Shown: positions 28,191 through 38,633, counted from the first letter of the stretch. The stretch: DNA of 64,000 bases from Ruegeria sp. THAF57 (GCF_903914075.1 NZ_CAIWNQ010000001.1:434001-498000); one strand, 5' to 3'. Numbers and translations: made by a program. The notes: generated by a model from the letters alone, not told the origin.

Positions 28191-29840
28191 CTATGCGTCC
28201 AACAAGGCACGGGCGGCGGCGCGTGCTTCGTCAGTTATGGTATCGCCGGCAACCATTCGGGCAATTTCGTCCACCCTGTCAGGATCAGCCAGCGGGATCA
28301 CCGTCGAAAGCGTCTGACCGTCCGTGACATGTTTCTGAACCCGCCAGTGATGCGCGGCTCGGGCGGCAACCTGCGGTGAATGCGTCACCACAAGAACCTG
28401 CCCACCATGCGCCAAAGACGCCAGTCGACGGCCAACAGCATCCGCCGTGGCACCGCCAACACCCCGATCAATCTCATCAAAGATCATGGTGTGCGCACTG
28501 TCTTCCCCGGTCAAGCACACCTTGAGTGCCAGCAGAAACCGACTGAGCTCCCCGCCGGACGCGATTTTGTTCAGCGGGCCGGACGGGGCGCCGGGATTGG
28601 TGGCAACCGTGAAGGCAACCGCGTCAACACCTTCGGGGCCGGGTTCGCCTGGGATCACTTCGGTCCGAAACACCGCACGCTCCATTTTCAACGGCGCCAA
28701 TTCAGCCATTACGGCTGCGTCCAACTCGGCGGCGGCCTTTTGCCGTGTGGCGCTCAGAGCCGCAGCAGCCGCGTCATAACATTCCTGCGCGGCCGCAACC
28801 GCAGCGCGCTGATCGACCAGATCTGCATCCCCTGCTTCCAGCCGGTTCAATCGATCGCGCAAAGTCTCGGCAAAGCCACTCAGATCATCGGGGGCAACGT
28901 CGTGTTTTCGGGCCAGCGCGCGAATAGCAAAAAGACGCTCTTCGGTCAGCTCCAATTCGGCTGGGTTGAACTCCAGCGCGTCAAGACAGGCACTGACACC
29001 GTCTTGTGCCTCACCCAATTCGATCAAGGCACGGCCCAACGCGGCAATCGGTTCCTCCAACTGCCCACCGGCATTGTCGGATACACCTTCCAACCAACGC
29101 ACGGCGTCAGACATCGCACCCTCTGCGCCGTCGCCGCCCAGAAGATCAAAAGCGCGGGCAACGTCGTCACGGATACGCTCGGCACCCTGCATCAATCGAC
29201 GACGGGCATCCAGTTCGGCATCTTCGCCCGGTTGCGGGTCCAACTGGTCAAGTTCGGCTACCGAATGGCGCAGAAACTCTTCTTCGGCGCGCATCGCTGT
29301 CAAAGCAGCCTCGGTCTGGGCAAGAGCTTTGCGGGCGCGCGACGTCTCAGACCACGCGGTACGAACGTCGGCAAGCTGCTCATCGGCGCCCGAATAGCTG
29401 TCCAGCATGGCCCTGTGACCGCGCGGGTTCAACAATCCGCGATCATCGTGCTGGCCATGCAATTCCACCAGAGTCTCAGACAGCGCTCGCAGCACCTCGC
29501 CCGAGCAGCGCCTGTCATTGACCCAGGCTGTCTTGCGCCCTTCGGCTGTGTTTACGCGGCGCAGGATCAACTCCTCTCCGGCAGGCAATCCGGCCTCCGC
29601 CAAGATCGTATGGGCTGGATGGTCCGGGGACAGCTCGAATTCGGCCACAACTTCGCCCTGCACAGCGCCCTGACGCACCAGTTCAGCCCGGCCGCGCCAC
29701 CCCAGAACGAAGCCAAGGGAATCCAGCAGGATCGACTTGCCTGCCCCTGTCTCGCCGGTCAACGCGTTCAAACCCGGCTGGAACGTCAGTTCCAACCGGT
29801 CGATGATCAGCATGTCGCGGATATCGAGGGCGCGCAGCAT
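28191..29840 (-). CDS. recN: DNA repair protein RecN
   Basis: An SMC-like ATPase involved in recombinational repair of double-strand breaks. The 549 residues show Walker A GETGAGKS at 29-36, a long central coiled coil rich in Ala, Glu and Arg, an ABC signature LNKIASGGELSRFLLALK, and Walker B MIFDEIDRGVGG. The gene follows bamD by 35 bases on the same strand, a frequent alphaproteobacterial order (lpxC, bamD, recN). Confidence 0.96.
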   Translation of the reverse strand: MLRALDIRDMLIIDRLELTFQPGLNALTGETGAGKSILLDSLGFVLGWRGRAELVRQGAVQGEVVAEFELSPDHPAHTILAEAGLPAGEELILRRVNTAEGRKTAWVNDRRCSGEVLRALSETLVELHGQHDDRGLLNPRGHRAMLDSYSGADEQLADVRTAWSETSRARKALAQTEAALTAMRAEEEFLRHSVAELDQLDPQPGEDAELDARRRLMQGAERIRDDVARAFDLLGGDGAEGAMSDAVRWLEGVSDNAGGQLEEPIAALGRALIELGEAQDGVSACLDALEFNPAELELTEERLFAIRALARKHDVAPDDLSGFAETLRDRLNRLEAGDADLVDQRAAVAAAQECYDAAAAALSATRQKAAAELDAAVMAELAPLKMERAVFRTEVIPGEPGPEGVDAVAFTVATNPGAPSGPLNKIASGGELSRFLLALKVCLTGEDSAHTMIFDEIDRGVGGATADAVGRRLASLAHGGQVLVVTHSPQVAARAAHHWRVQKHVTDGQTLSTVIPLADPDRVDEIARMVAGDTITDEARAAARALLDA

Positions 29841-29875
29841 CGGGTCTTAGCGTCCCACGCCTTTGGTCATGGCGA

Positions 29876-30718
29876 TTACAACCACTCACCCTTGATCGTC
29901 TGGCGATAGATCTGGCTGAGCCAATTATTTCCTCGGCTCTTCAAGTCCAGCCCACGCGAGGTCAACAGCTTGTAACCCGCGTCGTACCACTCGGACGACT
30001 GATAGTTGTATCCCAAAATCGCACCGGCCGACTGCGCTTCGTCCACCAGACCCAGCGACAGATAGGCTTCGATCAAACGATACAGCGCCTCGGCGGTGTG
30101 CGACGTGGTTTGAAAATCCTCTACCACGACACGGAACCGGTTGATGGCTGCGGAATAATGATCTTGGCGCAGGTAATAGCGGCCAATCTCCATTTCTTTT
30201 CCGGCCAGATGGTCAAAAGCCAGATCGAATTTCAGCACCGCCGACGTTGCGTATTCACTGTCGGGATAAACTTCGATGACCGTGCGCAAGGACTGAAGCG
30301 CCTGAAATGTCAGGCCCTGATCACGCCCGACCTCGTCAATCTGATCATAATAGCTCAGCGCAAGCAGGTACTGGGCATAGGCCGCATCTTCATCCGTGGG
30401 GTAAAAGTCGATATACCGCTGCGCCGCTGCGCGGCTTTCTTCATAGTTCTTGTCCGAATGGTATGAGAACGCCTGCATGATCAGCGCGCGTTTGGCCCAA
30501 TCGGAATAAGGATACAGACGTTCGACTTCCGAGAAGTACCACGCCGCATCATCCGAACGATTCTGCGACAGCTCATATTCGCCGCGCGTGAAAATCTGTT
30601 CCGGAGTGAACCCTTCCAGGTTCTGATCGCGGTCTGCGCCTTGTCTGCCGCAAGCCGTCAAAACTGCTGCCAGAAGAATCGCCCCTGCGAATCTGACTGC
30701 CGCTTTGGTGCCAACCAT
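29876..30718 (-). CDS. bamD: Outer membrane protein assembly factor BamD
   Basis: An outer-membrane lipoprotein of the BAM complex that helps insert beta-barrel proteins. The 280 residues begin with a lipoprotein signal ending in the lipobox LTAC (Cys about 22), followed by TPR-type repeats (FTRGEYELSQNRSDDAAWYFSEVERLYPYSDWAKRAL and two more). The open frame extends upstream into lpxC, but the ATG at 30718, preceded by GGATAGG, is the sensible start and gives a proper signal peptide. It sits between lpxC and recN. Confidence 0.93.
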   Translation of the reverse strand: MVGTKAAVRFAGAILLAAVLTACGRQGADRDQNLEGFTPEQIFTRGEYELSQNRSDDAAWYFSEVERLYPYSDWAKRALIMQAFSYHSDKNYEESRAAAQRYIDFYPTDEDAAYAQYLLALSYYDQIDEVGRDQGLTFQALQSLRTVIEVYPDSEYATSAVLKFDLAFDHLAGKEMEIGRYYLRQDHYSAAINRFRVVVEDFQTTSHTAEALYRLIEAYLSLGLVDEAQSAGAILGYNYQSSEWYDAGYKLLTSRGLDLKSRGNNWLSQIYRQTIKGEWL

Positions 30719-30845
30719 TCCGCCTATCCTCGTCGTCTTGATTATTGGGGCAAACCCCGGATTTGGCCTTGGTTTAGCACATATAATTGCGGGGCAAAAC
30801 GCCTTAGTAAGCCCTCTGGCGCAATTGTCGACAGAGTTGATCCAA

Positions 30846-31766
30846 TCAGGCGACTTCGGGGATTTCGTCCCACACAAGGCCTTGCCCCGGCAGACGCGCG
30901 GCCTGTTCGGGCGTGCAAAGGATCGGACGAACGGCCCCTGGCGTTTCAAACAGTTTGCGCAGCAAGGTGTTTGTCATCGCATGGCCCGACTTATCGCCTG
31001 TGAAATGACCCAGGATCGGCCCTCCGGCCAGATAAAGGTCACCCAGAGCGTCCAGCATCTTGTGACGCACGGCTTCATCAGCGTGGCGAAGTCCGCCGGG
31101 GGTCAACACTTCGTCCCCCTGAACAACCACGGCGTTTTCCAATGTTCCACCAAGCGCAAGACCGTTCTCGCGCATTTCTTCGACGTCTGTGCGGCGGCAG
31201 AACGTACGGCAATCACTCAGTTCGCGCGCAAAGGATCCGTTACGCATATCCAACGTCTTGGTCTGGCTGCCAATCGCCGCGTCTTCGAAATCTATATGGA
31301 AGTCGATGATCAGGCCATCGGCGGGCGCGATTGAGGCGCTTGCCCCTTCGCGGGTCGCTGTTACGGGCTTGAGCACTTCGTAGGCCAGAACCGGGCTCGC
31401 CTGCCGACGCACACCTTTGGCCATGATGCCGCGCACGAAGTCGATCGACGATCCGTCCATGATCGGAACTTCGGGGCCGTCAATCTCGATCAGAGCGTTA
31501 TGAACACCGCACCCGGCCAAAGCTGCCATGATATGCTCGATGGTCGACACCGACACACCCGCGTCATTCACCAGACGGGTGCAAAGCGGGGTGCGTTCAA
31601 CCACGTCGTAGATCGCCGGGATCAGCGCGTTGCCCAGTTCGATATCCGACCGCTTGAACCAGATGCCGTGACCGGCAGCCGCTGGTTTCAGGACCATCGT
31701 CGCTGGTTTGCCGCTGTGCAGCCCGACGCCTGTAAACGTGATCGGAGTTTTGAGCGTATGTTGCAA
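30846..31766 (-). CDS. lpxC: UDP-3-O-acyl-N-acetylglucosamine deacetylase
   Basis: Catalyses the committed zinc-dependent deacetylation in lipid A synthesis. The 306 residues contain the zinc ligands His 78 (STIEHIM), His 235 and Asp 239 (RHKMLDALGD) and the catalytic His 262 (DKSGH). It is the first gene downstream of ftsZ but is separated from it by an intrinsic terminator, so it probably has its own promoter in the 31767-31925 gap. Confidence 0.97.
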   Translation of the reverse strand: MQHTLKTPITFTGVGLHSGKPATMVLKPAAAGHGIWFKRSDIELGNALIPAIYDVVERTPLCTRLVNDAGVSVSTIEHIMAALAGCGVHNALIEIDGPEVPIMDGSSIDFVRGIMAKGVRRQASPVLAYEVLKPVTATREGASASIAPADGLIIDFHIDFEDAAIGSQTKTLDMRNGSFARELSDCRTFCRRTDVEEMRENGLALGGTLENAVVVQGDEVLTPGGLRHADEAVRHKMLDALGDLYLAGGPILGHFTGDKSGHAMTNTLLRKLFETPGAVRPILCTPEQAARLPGQGLVWDEIPEVA

Positions 31767-31924
31767 AGTGAACCTCAGTGAGTGGTGTCCGGCCCATCCC
31801 GACCGTGTTGGACATTCAGTTAAGGAACACGGGCAAAAGGCTCAACTCACTCTTTGTAACTGAATGAAACATGTATGTAACAGATCGGCAAAAGACTGCT
31901 TACAGCCGTTTAAACTTGCGTTTT

Positions 31925-31955
31925 TAAAAGAAAAAGGGCCGCCAAACGGCGACCC
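31925..31955 (-). terminator. Intrinsic terminator after ftsZ
   Basis: Read on the minus strand, gggtcgcc and ggcggccc (31955-31948 and 31943-31936) form an 8 bp stem with one G-U pair and a 4-base loop, followed by tttttctttt. It lies 25 bases after the ftsZ stop and ends the division cluster transcript before lpxC. Confidence 0.85.
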
Positions 31956-31979
31956 CCTAAACGTATATTGTTACCGCGA

Positions 31980-33602
31980 TCAGTTCGCTTGACGCCGCAG
32001 AAATGCCGGAATTTCGATGCGATCCTGTTCGGGATCGGCCTCATCCTGTGCTGGTGCCGTAGCGTCAGATTGGCGCATAACCGGCTGTTGGCGCGGTGGT
32101 TGCGCCGGTGTATCGGCCGCGTGACCGGTCATCCGGTCGATCAAACGGTTGAAGCCAAACCGGGGGCGATCAGCCTCAGTATGGGCCGTCGGCTGAGGTG
32201 CGGGCTGCGGTGCCGCCGGGCGCGGCGCTGGGTGGCCACGCTCGGACGCCGGAACGTTCTGAACCGCGGCTTGCAGGCGCTGCAGGGCCTCTGGCGACGG
32301 GGTGCCCGCCGCTGGTTGAGGCTGAGGCGCGACATAGTTTTCCGGAGCAGGTTCAACCGGCTCGGGGGTCGGTTCGAACTCAGCGACCTGCGGCTGATAG
32401 GCCGGGGGGGGCAGGCCATCATCGTCTTGCTCGGCACGCGGCTGGTACTGTGGTTCCGCCGGTTCCTCGGTCGTTTCAAACAACGAAGGTTCGCGGTTCA
32501 CTTCGGGCAGCGACTCAGGGGCTGCCTCTTCCGCTGCAACGGGGGTCTCTTCTTGCAGCGGTTCCTCTGCCGAAACTGTGCGTGTCAGTGGGGCTGACAT
32601 CGAACGGCGGGCAACGGGGACGTCATCGTGCTTTTCACTGGCGTCAATACCGGTTGCGACAACCGAAACGCGCATGCCGCCTTCCATCGCGGTATCCAGG
32701 GTCGAACCAACGATGATGTTCGCCTCGGGATCGACTTCTTCGCGGATGCGGTTGGCGGCTTCGTCCAGCTCGAACAGGGTCAGGTCGTGCGAACCGGTAA
32801 TGTTGATCAGCACGCCCTTGGCACCCTTGAGGCTGATTTCGTCCAGCAGCGGGTTGGCGATTGCTTTCTCGGCCGCCTGAACTGCGCGATCTTCGCCAGT
32901 GGCCTCGCCCGTGCCCATCATCGCCTTGCCCATCTCGTCCATCACGGCGCGCACATCGGCAAAGTCGAGGTTGATCAGACCGGGACGGACCATCAGATCG
33001 GTCACGCCTTTGACGCCCTGATACAGAACATCATCGGCCATCGAGAACGCTTCGGTGAAGGTGGTCTTTTCGTTAGCCAGTCGGAACAGGTTCTGGTTCG
33101 GAATGATGATCAGCGTGTCGACGACCTTTTGCAATGCCTCAACACCGTCTTCGGCCTGACGCATCCGCTTGGCCCCTTCGAACTGGAAGGGCTTGGTGAC
33201 AACACCAACTGTCAGAACGCCCAACTCACGCGCAGCCTGAGCGATGATCGGAGCAGCGCCCGTACCGGTCCCACCGCCCATGCCGGCGGTGATGAAACAC
33301 ATATGCGCGCCCGCCAGATGATCGACGATCTGTTCGATGCTTTCTTCTGCAGCCGCAGCCCCAACCGTCGGTCGCGCACCAGCGCCCAGACCCTCGGTCA
33401 CTTTGACGCCCAATTGCACCCGCGCCGAGGAATGGCTTTGCTGAAGTGCCTGTGCGTCAGTGTTGGCGACCACGAAATCCACGCCATCCAACTGTTTTTC
33501 AATCATGTTATTGACAGCGTTACCGCCCGCGCCACCAACGCCAAATACAGTAATCCGAGGCTTCAGTTCGTCGTGCCCGGGCATCGAAAGATTCAATGTC
33601 AT
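31980..33602 (-). CDS. ftsZ: Cell division GTPase FtsZ
   Basis: The tubulin-like GTPase that builds the division ring. GTP-binding signature GGGTGTG is at 109-115 and the T7 synergy loop NLDFADV at 211-217. The 540 residues are long for FtsZ because of a Pro/Glu/Gln-rich linker from about 320 to 525. The conserved C-terminal peptide [10 protein letters not shown] (529-538) is the FtsA/anchor-binding tail in its alphaproteobacterial form. It is preceded by a 347-base gap that probably contains its own promoter. Confidence 0.98.
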   Translation of the reverse strand: MTLNLSMPGHDELKPRITVFGVGGAGGNAVNNMIEKQLDGVDFVVANTDAQALQQSHSSARVQLGVKVTEGLGAGARPTVGAAAAEESIEQIVDHLAGAHMCFITAGMGGGTGTGAAPIIAQAARELGVLTVGVVTKPFQFEGAKRMRQAEDGVEALQKVVDTLIIIPNQNLFRLANEKTTFTEAFSMADDVLYQGVKGVTDLMVRPGLINLDFADVRAVMDEMGKAMMGTGEATGEDRAVQAAEKAIANPLLDEISLKGAKGVLINITGSHDLTLFELDEAANRIREEVDPEANIIVGSTLDTAMEGGMRVSVVATGIDASEKHDDVPVARRSMSAPLTRTVSAEEPLQEETPVAAEEAAPESLPEVNREPSLFETTEEPAEPQYQPRAEQDDDGLPPPAYQPQVAEFEPTPEPVEPAPENYVAPQPQPAAGTPSPEALQRLQAAVQNVPASERGHPAPRPAAPQPAPQPTAHTEADRPRFGFNRLIDRMTGHAADTPAQPPRQQPVMRQSDATAPAQDEADPEQDRIEIPAFLRRQAN

Positions 33603-33949
33603 GCTCTGTCCGCCTGTTTATATGATCCGCCAAAGCGGTGTTTTTCTTACCTATCCTTCAACAATCCTACCGACCGAAACGCCAAACGTCACGCCAAAAA
33701 TCGCCAGAATCCACAAAATATGGAGGAAATAAGGCGGATCACCGCCGTATTTTGCATTGATTGTCAGATGTTGCGGATTGAACTCAAAGCACCACGAAAA
33801 ATGCGACCGGCACACCGCAATTGATGGGCGCGTCACCTGAAAAATCATCATCTTCTGTATGCGGAAAACTGCTCAGTTCCTGCCGCGGGACCTCTGACGG
33901 GCCTTGTGGATATTTTGCGGGATTTCAGCGGCGTCCGCAACACATTTCT
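33603..33949. other. Gap upstream of ftsZ
   Basis: Apart from a 5 bp stem ggcgg-atca-ccgcc at 33733-33746, I see no structured element and no gene. The region probably holds an ftsZ-proximal promoter and the 3' end of the upstream transcript. I cannot place promoter boxes reliably. Confidence 0.4.
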
Positions 33950-34363
33950 TTAGCCAATTGGGGCACTTGGACAGTTCAGGCCGTCTTCGGAAACATCACG
34001 AACTTCTTGGATTTCAGTATAGGCGAATGTTGCCAGACGAACCATCAGCCGATCCTCATGCACAAAGGGCCACCAGCAAACCGGAATGCCGTCGACGTCA
34101 TCATCATAGAGAAAGCAGATCTGCCCGTCAGGAGTTGTAATCTGGCCATAGACACAACCCCTGCCCTCCATTCGCCAAACGGAGAGAGTCGGACTGAGGA
34201 ATTCTTCGGTCCCCACCAGATCGCCGCTCGGGTAGTCGTGGAACTTGACGGTTTTGCCCTCGACCGCACTTAGAAACGCCTCGGGCGAGATGCGTGTCTG
34301 AGCTGATGGGGCAGTGGGAATCGCAGCGACAAGCGCCGCGACCAGAACCCTACCAATTGTCAC
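33950..34363 (-). CDS. Small secreted protein of unknown function between ftsA and ftsZ
   Basis: A 137-residue protein starting at a GTG (34363) that overlaps the 3' end of ftsA by 14 bases. The first about 22 residues (TIGRVLVAALVAAIPTAPSAQ) form a classic Sec signal peptide with an A-x-A-like cleavage site. The mature domain contains FLSAVEGKTVKFHDYPSGDLVGTEEF and three Cys in CVYGQI, ICFLYD and VCWWPF. The pattern resembles small periplasmic beta-rich domains but no family is assigned. The longer frame beginning at 34600 is just ftsA antiframe sequence. Its position suggests co-expression with division genes. Confidence 0.65.
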   Translation of the reverse strand: MTIGRVLVAALVAAIPTAPSAQTRISPEAFLSAVEGKTVKFHDYPSGDLVGTEEFLSPTLSVWRMEGRGCVYGQITTPDGQICFLYDDDVDGIPVCWWPFVHEDRLMVRLATFAYTEIQEVRDVSEDGLNCPSAPIG

Positions 34364-35687
34364 GGAACCAGCGCACCGCGCGCTTGAAAGGGCGCGCCGC
34401 ATAGGTATCGACCGGGATTTCAAAGTCCCACCATTCATCCTGCGGATGCGCCGCGAACAGGCTAAGGCCGACCGCCGAGGAAAATCCAGGCCCGGTTGCC
34501 GATTGCGGCAACCCATGAACGCGAAGGGGGCGCCCCAAGCGGACGCGCTGACCCAGGATACGGGTCGCAAGCCCATCCAGGCCCATGATCTGACTTCCAC
34601 CGCCCGTTAGCACAATCTGCTGACTGGGCATGTGTTCGAACCCCGCAGCATCCAGACGAATGCGGACTTCTTCGAGGATTTCTTCCACACGGGGACGCAT
34701 GATCCCGATCAATTCGGCCCGGCTTACGGTCCGGCGATCGTGTTCCCAGTCGCCAGTATCGCCACCGATGTCGATCAGGTCCCGGTCATCTGCGCCGGTC
34801 GCATGAACCCCACCATTGAATGTTTTGATACGTTCAGCCACATGGGCCGGAACACCCAGCCCCATCGAGATATCCGAGGTCACGTGATCACCGCCCATGC
34901 GCACGCAATCGGCGTAGATCATGTGTTTCTTCATGAAGATCGACACGCTGGTCGTGCCACCACCCATGTCAATACAGGCCGCGCCCAGCTCCTGCTCGTC
35001 CTCGACCAAGGCCGAAACACCCGACACATAGGCCGAATTCGCGATTCCAGCGAGCTCCAGATCGCAACGCTTGATACAGCGCACGATGTTCTGGATCGCA
35101 ACGGCGTCAACCGTGAGCATGTGCATGTCAACGGCCAGCGATTGCCCCATCTGACCGCGTGGGTCGATCAGACCAGAGCGGTTATCCAAAGCAAAGTTCA
35201 CCGGCTGCGCATGCAGCACTTCGCGCCCCGCACCGTAATCCGGAACGTCGCAAGCATTCAGAACGCGACCGACCTCGGCCTCGGTCACGACCTGCCCTTC
35301 CAGATCGACCTGAGCGTCCAAACCGTAAGATCGGGGATTGGCCCCCGAGAAACACGCGATCACGTGATCCACGCGGATATCGGCCATCTTCTGCGCTGTT
35401 TGCAGCGCCGTCCGAATGGCGCGCTCAGTCTCCTGCATGGCCGTAACTTCGCCGAACTGCACGCCACGGGACCGGGTCGTTGCAGCACCGATCACGCGAA
35501 AGCCGGACTGACCGGCGAGCGATCCGATCCCGCTGTCTTCGTTCAGGCGACTGGCACCATCAAACCGAAGCACAAGGCAGGCAATCTTTGAGCTGCCGAC
35601 ATCCAGAATGGCAACCACCCCGCGCTGCATCGCCTGTCTGCGCATTTGCCGCATGGCCCGTTGAGACTGATAAAGGTCGGTCATCAT
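34350..35687 (-). CDS. ftsA: Cell division protein FtsA
   Basis: The actin-like ATPase that tethers FtsZ to the membrane. The 445 residues include the phosphate-1 motif VVAILDVGSSKIACLV near residue 25, the phosphate-2 region GAACIDMGGGTTSVSIF, the adenosine motif VLTGGGSQIMGLDGLA, and a basic amphipathic C-terminal end (ARPFKRAVRWFRDNW) suited to membrane binding. It starts 5 bases after ftsQ; either of two adjacent ATGs (35687, 35684) may be used. Confidence 0.96.
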   Translation of the reverse strand: MMTDLYQSQRAMRQMRRQAMQRGVVAILDVGSSKIACLVLRFDGASRLNEDSGIGSLAGQSGFRVIGAATTRSRGVQFGEVTAMQETERAIRTALQTAQKMADIRVDHVIACFSGANPRSYGLDAQVDLEGQVVTEAEVGRVLNACDVPDYGAGREVLHAQPVNFALDNRSGLIDPRGQMGQSLAVDMHMLTVDAVAIQNIVRCIKRCDLELAGIANSAYVSGVSALVEDEQELGAACIDMGGGTTSVSIFMKKHMIYADCVRMGGDHVTSDISMGLGVPAHVAERIKTFNGGVHATGADDRDLIDIGGDTGDWEHDRRTVSRAELIGIMRPRVEEILEEVRIRLDAAGFEHMPSQQIVLTGGGSQIMGLDGLATRILGQRVRLGRPLRVHGLPQSATGPGFSSAVGLSLFAAHPQDEWWDFEIPVDTYAARPFKRAVRWFRDNW

Positions 35688-35692
35688 AATCG

Positions 35693-36694
35693 TTACTGCC
35701 CGCTACTTACATCTACTTTTGTATTCCACCAGTCTTCGCTGGCAGCTTTGGTCATTCGGATGGTTGGTCGCTGACCCAGACGCATGTCGACCACGGCCAC
35801 GTCGCGTTCCAGCAGATCCTGAACTTCGTTTACGGCCAGTACGCGCTCCAACGCCCGGACGGGGCGTTCGGTTGGCAGCATGATGCGCTGACCCCGATCC
35901 AGCACCAGATCCCAGCGGCGTTCGCCTATACGCACAAGCCCGCGCACCCGGTTGCCAAGGCTGCGCGCCGTCGCCAACAGTTCCAACGCTTGCTGCACAT
36001 GGGCATCGGCACCCTTGCCCGCGATCAAAGGCAGGCCGGAATGGTCCTTGCGCGAGACAATTCGTTCGACATGCGCGCCAGTGTCATCCAGCAGTTCGAT
36101 ACCGCCACGGGTTCGCCAGACGACAACAGGCTGTCGCTCGACAACGTCCACCTGAAGGATTCCACCTGGGCGCACGCGCACAGTCGCTGATTTGACAGGG
36201 TCCAACCCCGTGATCGTGTCGCGGATCTGATCGGCATCCAGATCCCAAGAACTGATCGGGAAATCCAACGGCACCACCGCACGGATATCATCCGCCAGAC
36301 CGGGGCCTGCCCCATCGATCGCCAACAGGTTGACCATGAATTCGGGGCGTTGCTGGATAGAAGTCTTGATATCGTTGGCATAAGCCACCAACGCGTCGCG
36401 CCGCTCTGCCGCGCTGAAATAGAGGCCAACAGCCGCGCAGATCGCAAAAATCGGCAGTCCAACCTTCAGGCCACGCCGCACACCCGGTGTCAGCATCCAG
36501 CGCTGCATCCGGTAGCTGAGGCGCGAGGGCGCAGGGTCAAAGCGACGGGACTTGCGGCCAAACAGCTTTGCGCCTTGCAAACGCAGTTTCGGCTCAACAT
36601 CGTGATGTTCGCCCGACGCGAAATCCGCATCCGGCCCTGACAACGGTTTTGATCGGTGTATGACAGGTGCGCGGGTGGCTCTTAACGGTCGCAT
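35693..36694 (-). CDS. ftsQ: Cell division protein FtsQ
   Basis: A bitopic divisome protein of 333 residues: a basic cytoplasmic region of about 90 residues, one membrane segment (VGLPIFAICAAVGLYFSA), a POTRA domain and an FtsQ beta domain (LVRIGERRWDLVLDRGQRIMLP). The ATG at 36694 follows a strong GGAGG and lies inside the last codons of ddl (13-base overlap); the longer frame to 36745 is unlikely. Confidence 0.94.
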   Translation of the reverse strand: MRPLRATRAPVIHRSKPLSGPDADFASGEHHDVEPKLRLQGAKLFGRKSRRFDPAPSRLSYRMQRWMLTPGVRRGLKVGLPIFAICAAVGLYFSAAERRDALVAYANDIKTSIQQRPEFMVNLLAIDGAGPGLADDIRAVVPLDFPISSWDLDADQIRDTITGLDPVKSATVRVRPGGILQVDVVERQPVVVWRTRGGIELLDDTGAHVERIVSRKDHSGLPLIAGKGADAHVQQALELLATARSLGNRVRGLVRIGERRWDLVLDRGQRIMLPTERPVRALERVLAVNEVQDLLERDVAVVDMRLGQRPTIRMTKAASEDWWNTKVDVSSGQ

Positions 36695-37605
36695 GAAGCA
36701 TCCTCCACCATCCAGGCGCATAGCTGTCCGAACGTCATACCGCAATGTTCTGCCTGCTCGGGCACCAAAGACGTTGGCGTCATGCCCGGTTGCGTGTTGG
36801 TCTCAAGCAGGAACAACCCGTCCGCGCCCATACTGTCATCCCAGCGATAGTCGGTACGGCTTACGCCCTTGCAGCCCAAAGCGTTGTGGGCCTTCACCGC
36901 GTAATCCATACAAAGTTGGAAGATGTCCCGCGGAATATTAGCAGGCAGTACGTGCCACGATCCGCCCGGCTTGTACTTGGCGTCATAGTCGTACCAGCCG
37001 CCATCCGTCATGATTTCGGTCACGGTAAGGGCGCGATCCCCCACTACCGTCACCGTCAATTCACGCCCGGCCACGTATTTCTCGACCATGACATGCTCGG
37101 GCATATCATCCGACAGTTGCGGCGGTCCGTTGGACCCTTCGTGAACGATGTAGATCCCTACGCTGGACCCTTCGTTATTGGGCTTGGCCACGTAGGGTGG
37201 CTCCATCACGTGAACTTCGACAACCTCGACCTTGGGCACGATCACGCTGGGTACGATAGGCAGACCCTCGGTCTGGTAAATTTCCTTGCTGCGCTGTTTG
37301 TCCATCGCCAAAGCCGAGGCCAGCACGCCGGAATGCGTATAGGGTATCCGAATCCATTCCAGCAGACCCTGCACGCAGCCATCCTCACCCCAGCGGCCAT
37401 GCAGGGCGTTGAAAACAACATCTGGCTTGATGTCCAAAAAGCGCGCGTAAAGGTCGGGACCCGCGTCCAGCTCGACCACTTCAAAGCCTTCTCCCCTGAG
37501 GGCGGCTGCGCATTCGCGCCCGCTGCTGAGTGACACCTCGCGTTCTGCCGAGGGGCCACCCATCAATACCGCCACCTTGGGGTGTGTCCTGCTCGACTTA
37601 CCCAC
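36682..37605 (-). CDS. ddl: D-alanine--D-alanine ligase
   Basis: Makes the D-Ala-D-Ala dipeptide of peptidoglycan precursors. The 307 residues show the ATP-grasp signatures VLMGGPSAEREVSLSSG, NALHGRWGEDG, YVAKPNNEGSSVGI and FLLETNTQPGMTPTS. Its position between murB and ftsQ marks it as the dcw-type DdlB. Confidence 0.97.
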   Translation of the reverse strand: MGKSSRTHPKVAVLMGGPSAEREVSLSSGRECAAALRGEGFEVVELDAGPDLYARFLDIKPDVVFNALHGRWGEDGCVQGLLEWIRIPYTHSGVLASALAMDKQRSKEIYQTEGLPIVPSVIVPKVEVVEVHVMEPPYVAKPNNEGSSVGIYIVHEGSNGPPQLSDDMPEHVMVEKYVAGRELTVTVVGDRALTVTEIMTDGGWYDYDAKYKPGGSWHVLPANIPRDIFQLCMDYAVKAHNALGCKGVSRTDYRWDDSMGADGLFLLETNTQPGMTPTSLVPEQAEHCGMTFGQLCAWMVEDASCDR

Positions 37606-37706
37606 TTAGCGCCTCAATGTCCCCGGACCTTATCTGGTGGTCCGTATACGTTTATACCCTTGATCCGTCGCCTGAATTTGCCTGTTTTGGTCTGACGGTT
37701 GGGGTC

Positions 37707-38633
37707 TTAATCTGTCTGCGGATCACCGACCCGCATGATTTCCCACTCTAGCGTGATGCCGCTTGTTTCGTAAACCTTTTTTCGCACCTCTTCACCGAGA
37801 CCTTCGAGGTCGGCGGCGGTTGCGGTGCCAGTATTGATCATGAAATTCGAATGCTTGGAGCTCATCTGCGCGCCGCCTCTGGTCGCACCGCGCATTCCCG
37901 CATCGTCAATCACCTTCCACGCCTTCAGATCATGCACATCATCGGCTTGGCCAGTCGAGGAATAACCCGCCGGATTGCGAAAAGTGGACCCCGCGCTGCG
38001 GTCCTTGGTGGGCTGGGTTTCGTCACGTTTCTTCAGTTGCGCGGTCATGCGATCATGCAAAACCTGCGGATCAGCAGAAGGCCCCTCAAACGTCGCCGAG
38101 ATCAGCACCGCGCCTTCGGGCAGGTCCGACTGGCGATAGCTGAAGTTCAGCTCGTCAGGGGTCAGGTCCACAACGTCGCCCTTACGGGTCACGATGGTCG
38201 CTTTGCGCAGGACATCCGCCGTGTAACTGCCATAACACCCCGCGTTCATGCGCACGGCACCACCGATGGACCCGGGAATGGTGCGCAAGAACGTCAGATC
38301 AACCCCCGCATCCGCCGCTTTGCGCGCCACATGCGCATCCAGCGCAGCAGCCCCTGCCGTTACGCGGTTGCCTTCGACGGAAATGCCATTGAAACCCCGC
38401 CCCAAACGGATCACAACCGCCCTCAGCCCCCCGTCGCGCACAATGAGGTTAGAGCCGACACCCATCGGAAAAACCGCCATTTCGCCGGGAAGCCGCCGCA
38501 TGAATTCCCGCAGGTCCTCCAAATCGGCTGGCTGAAACAGATAATCCGCCGGCCCACCAACGCGCAGCCAAGTGAGATCGTTCAAAGGTCGGTTTTCAGA
38601 GAGTTTGCCGCGTGGCGTGGGAAGAGCTGTCAT
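37707..38633 (-). CDS. murB: UDP-N-acetylenolpyruvoylglucosamine reductase
   Basis: The FAD-dependent NADPH reductase that makes UDP-N-acetylmuramate. The 308 residues show [48 protein letters not shown] and a type-I-like catalytic tail GSTFRNP ... KHSNFMIN. The ATG at 38633 is preferred over an in-frame TTG at 38663. Confidence 0.96.
   Translation of the reverse strand: MTALPTPRGKLSENRPLNDLTWLRVGGPADYLFQPADLEDLREFMRRLPGEMAVFPMGVGSNLIVRDGGLRAVVIRLGRGFNGISVEGNRVTAGAAALDAHVARKAADAGVDLTFLRTIPGSIGGAVRMNAGCYGSYTADVLRKATIVTRKGDVVDLTPDELNFSYRQSDLPEGAVLISATFEGPSADPQVLHDRMTAQLKKRDETQPTKDRSAGSTFRNPAGYSSTGQADDVHDLKAWKVIDDAGMRGATRGGAQMSSKHSNFMINTGTATAADLEGLGEEVRKKVYETSGITLEWEIMRVGDPQTD

Noticed and set aside
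28380..29909. 509-codon plus-strand frame opposite recN
   Set aside because: It is the antisense shadow of a clear recN gene, as are the long plus-strand frames opposite murG/ftsW (41420-42868), ftsZ (32628-33824) and ftsA (34632-35591). None has a recognisable domain.
30719..30949. 77-residue N-terminal extension of bamD
   Set aside because: The extension runs into lpxC and hides a proper lipoprotein signal that starts at the ATG at 30718.
34364..34600. Longer start for the secreted protein between ftsA and ftsZ
   Set aside because: The extra codons are an alternate frame of ftsA and would bury the signal peptide.
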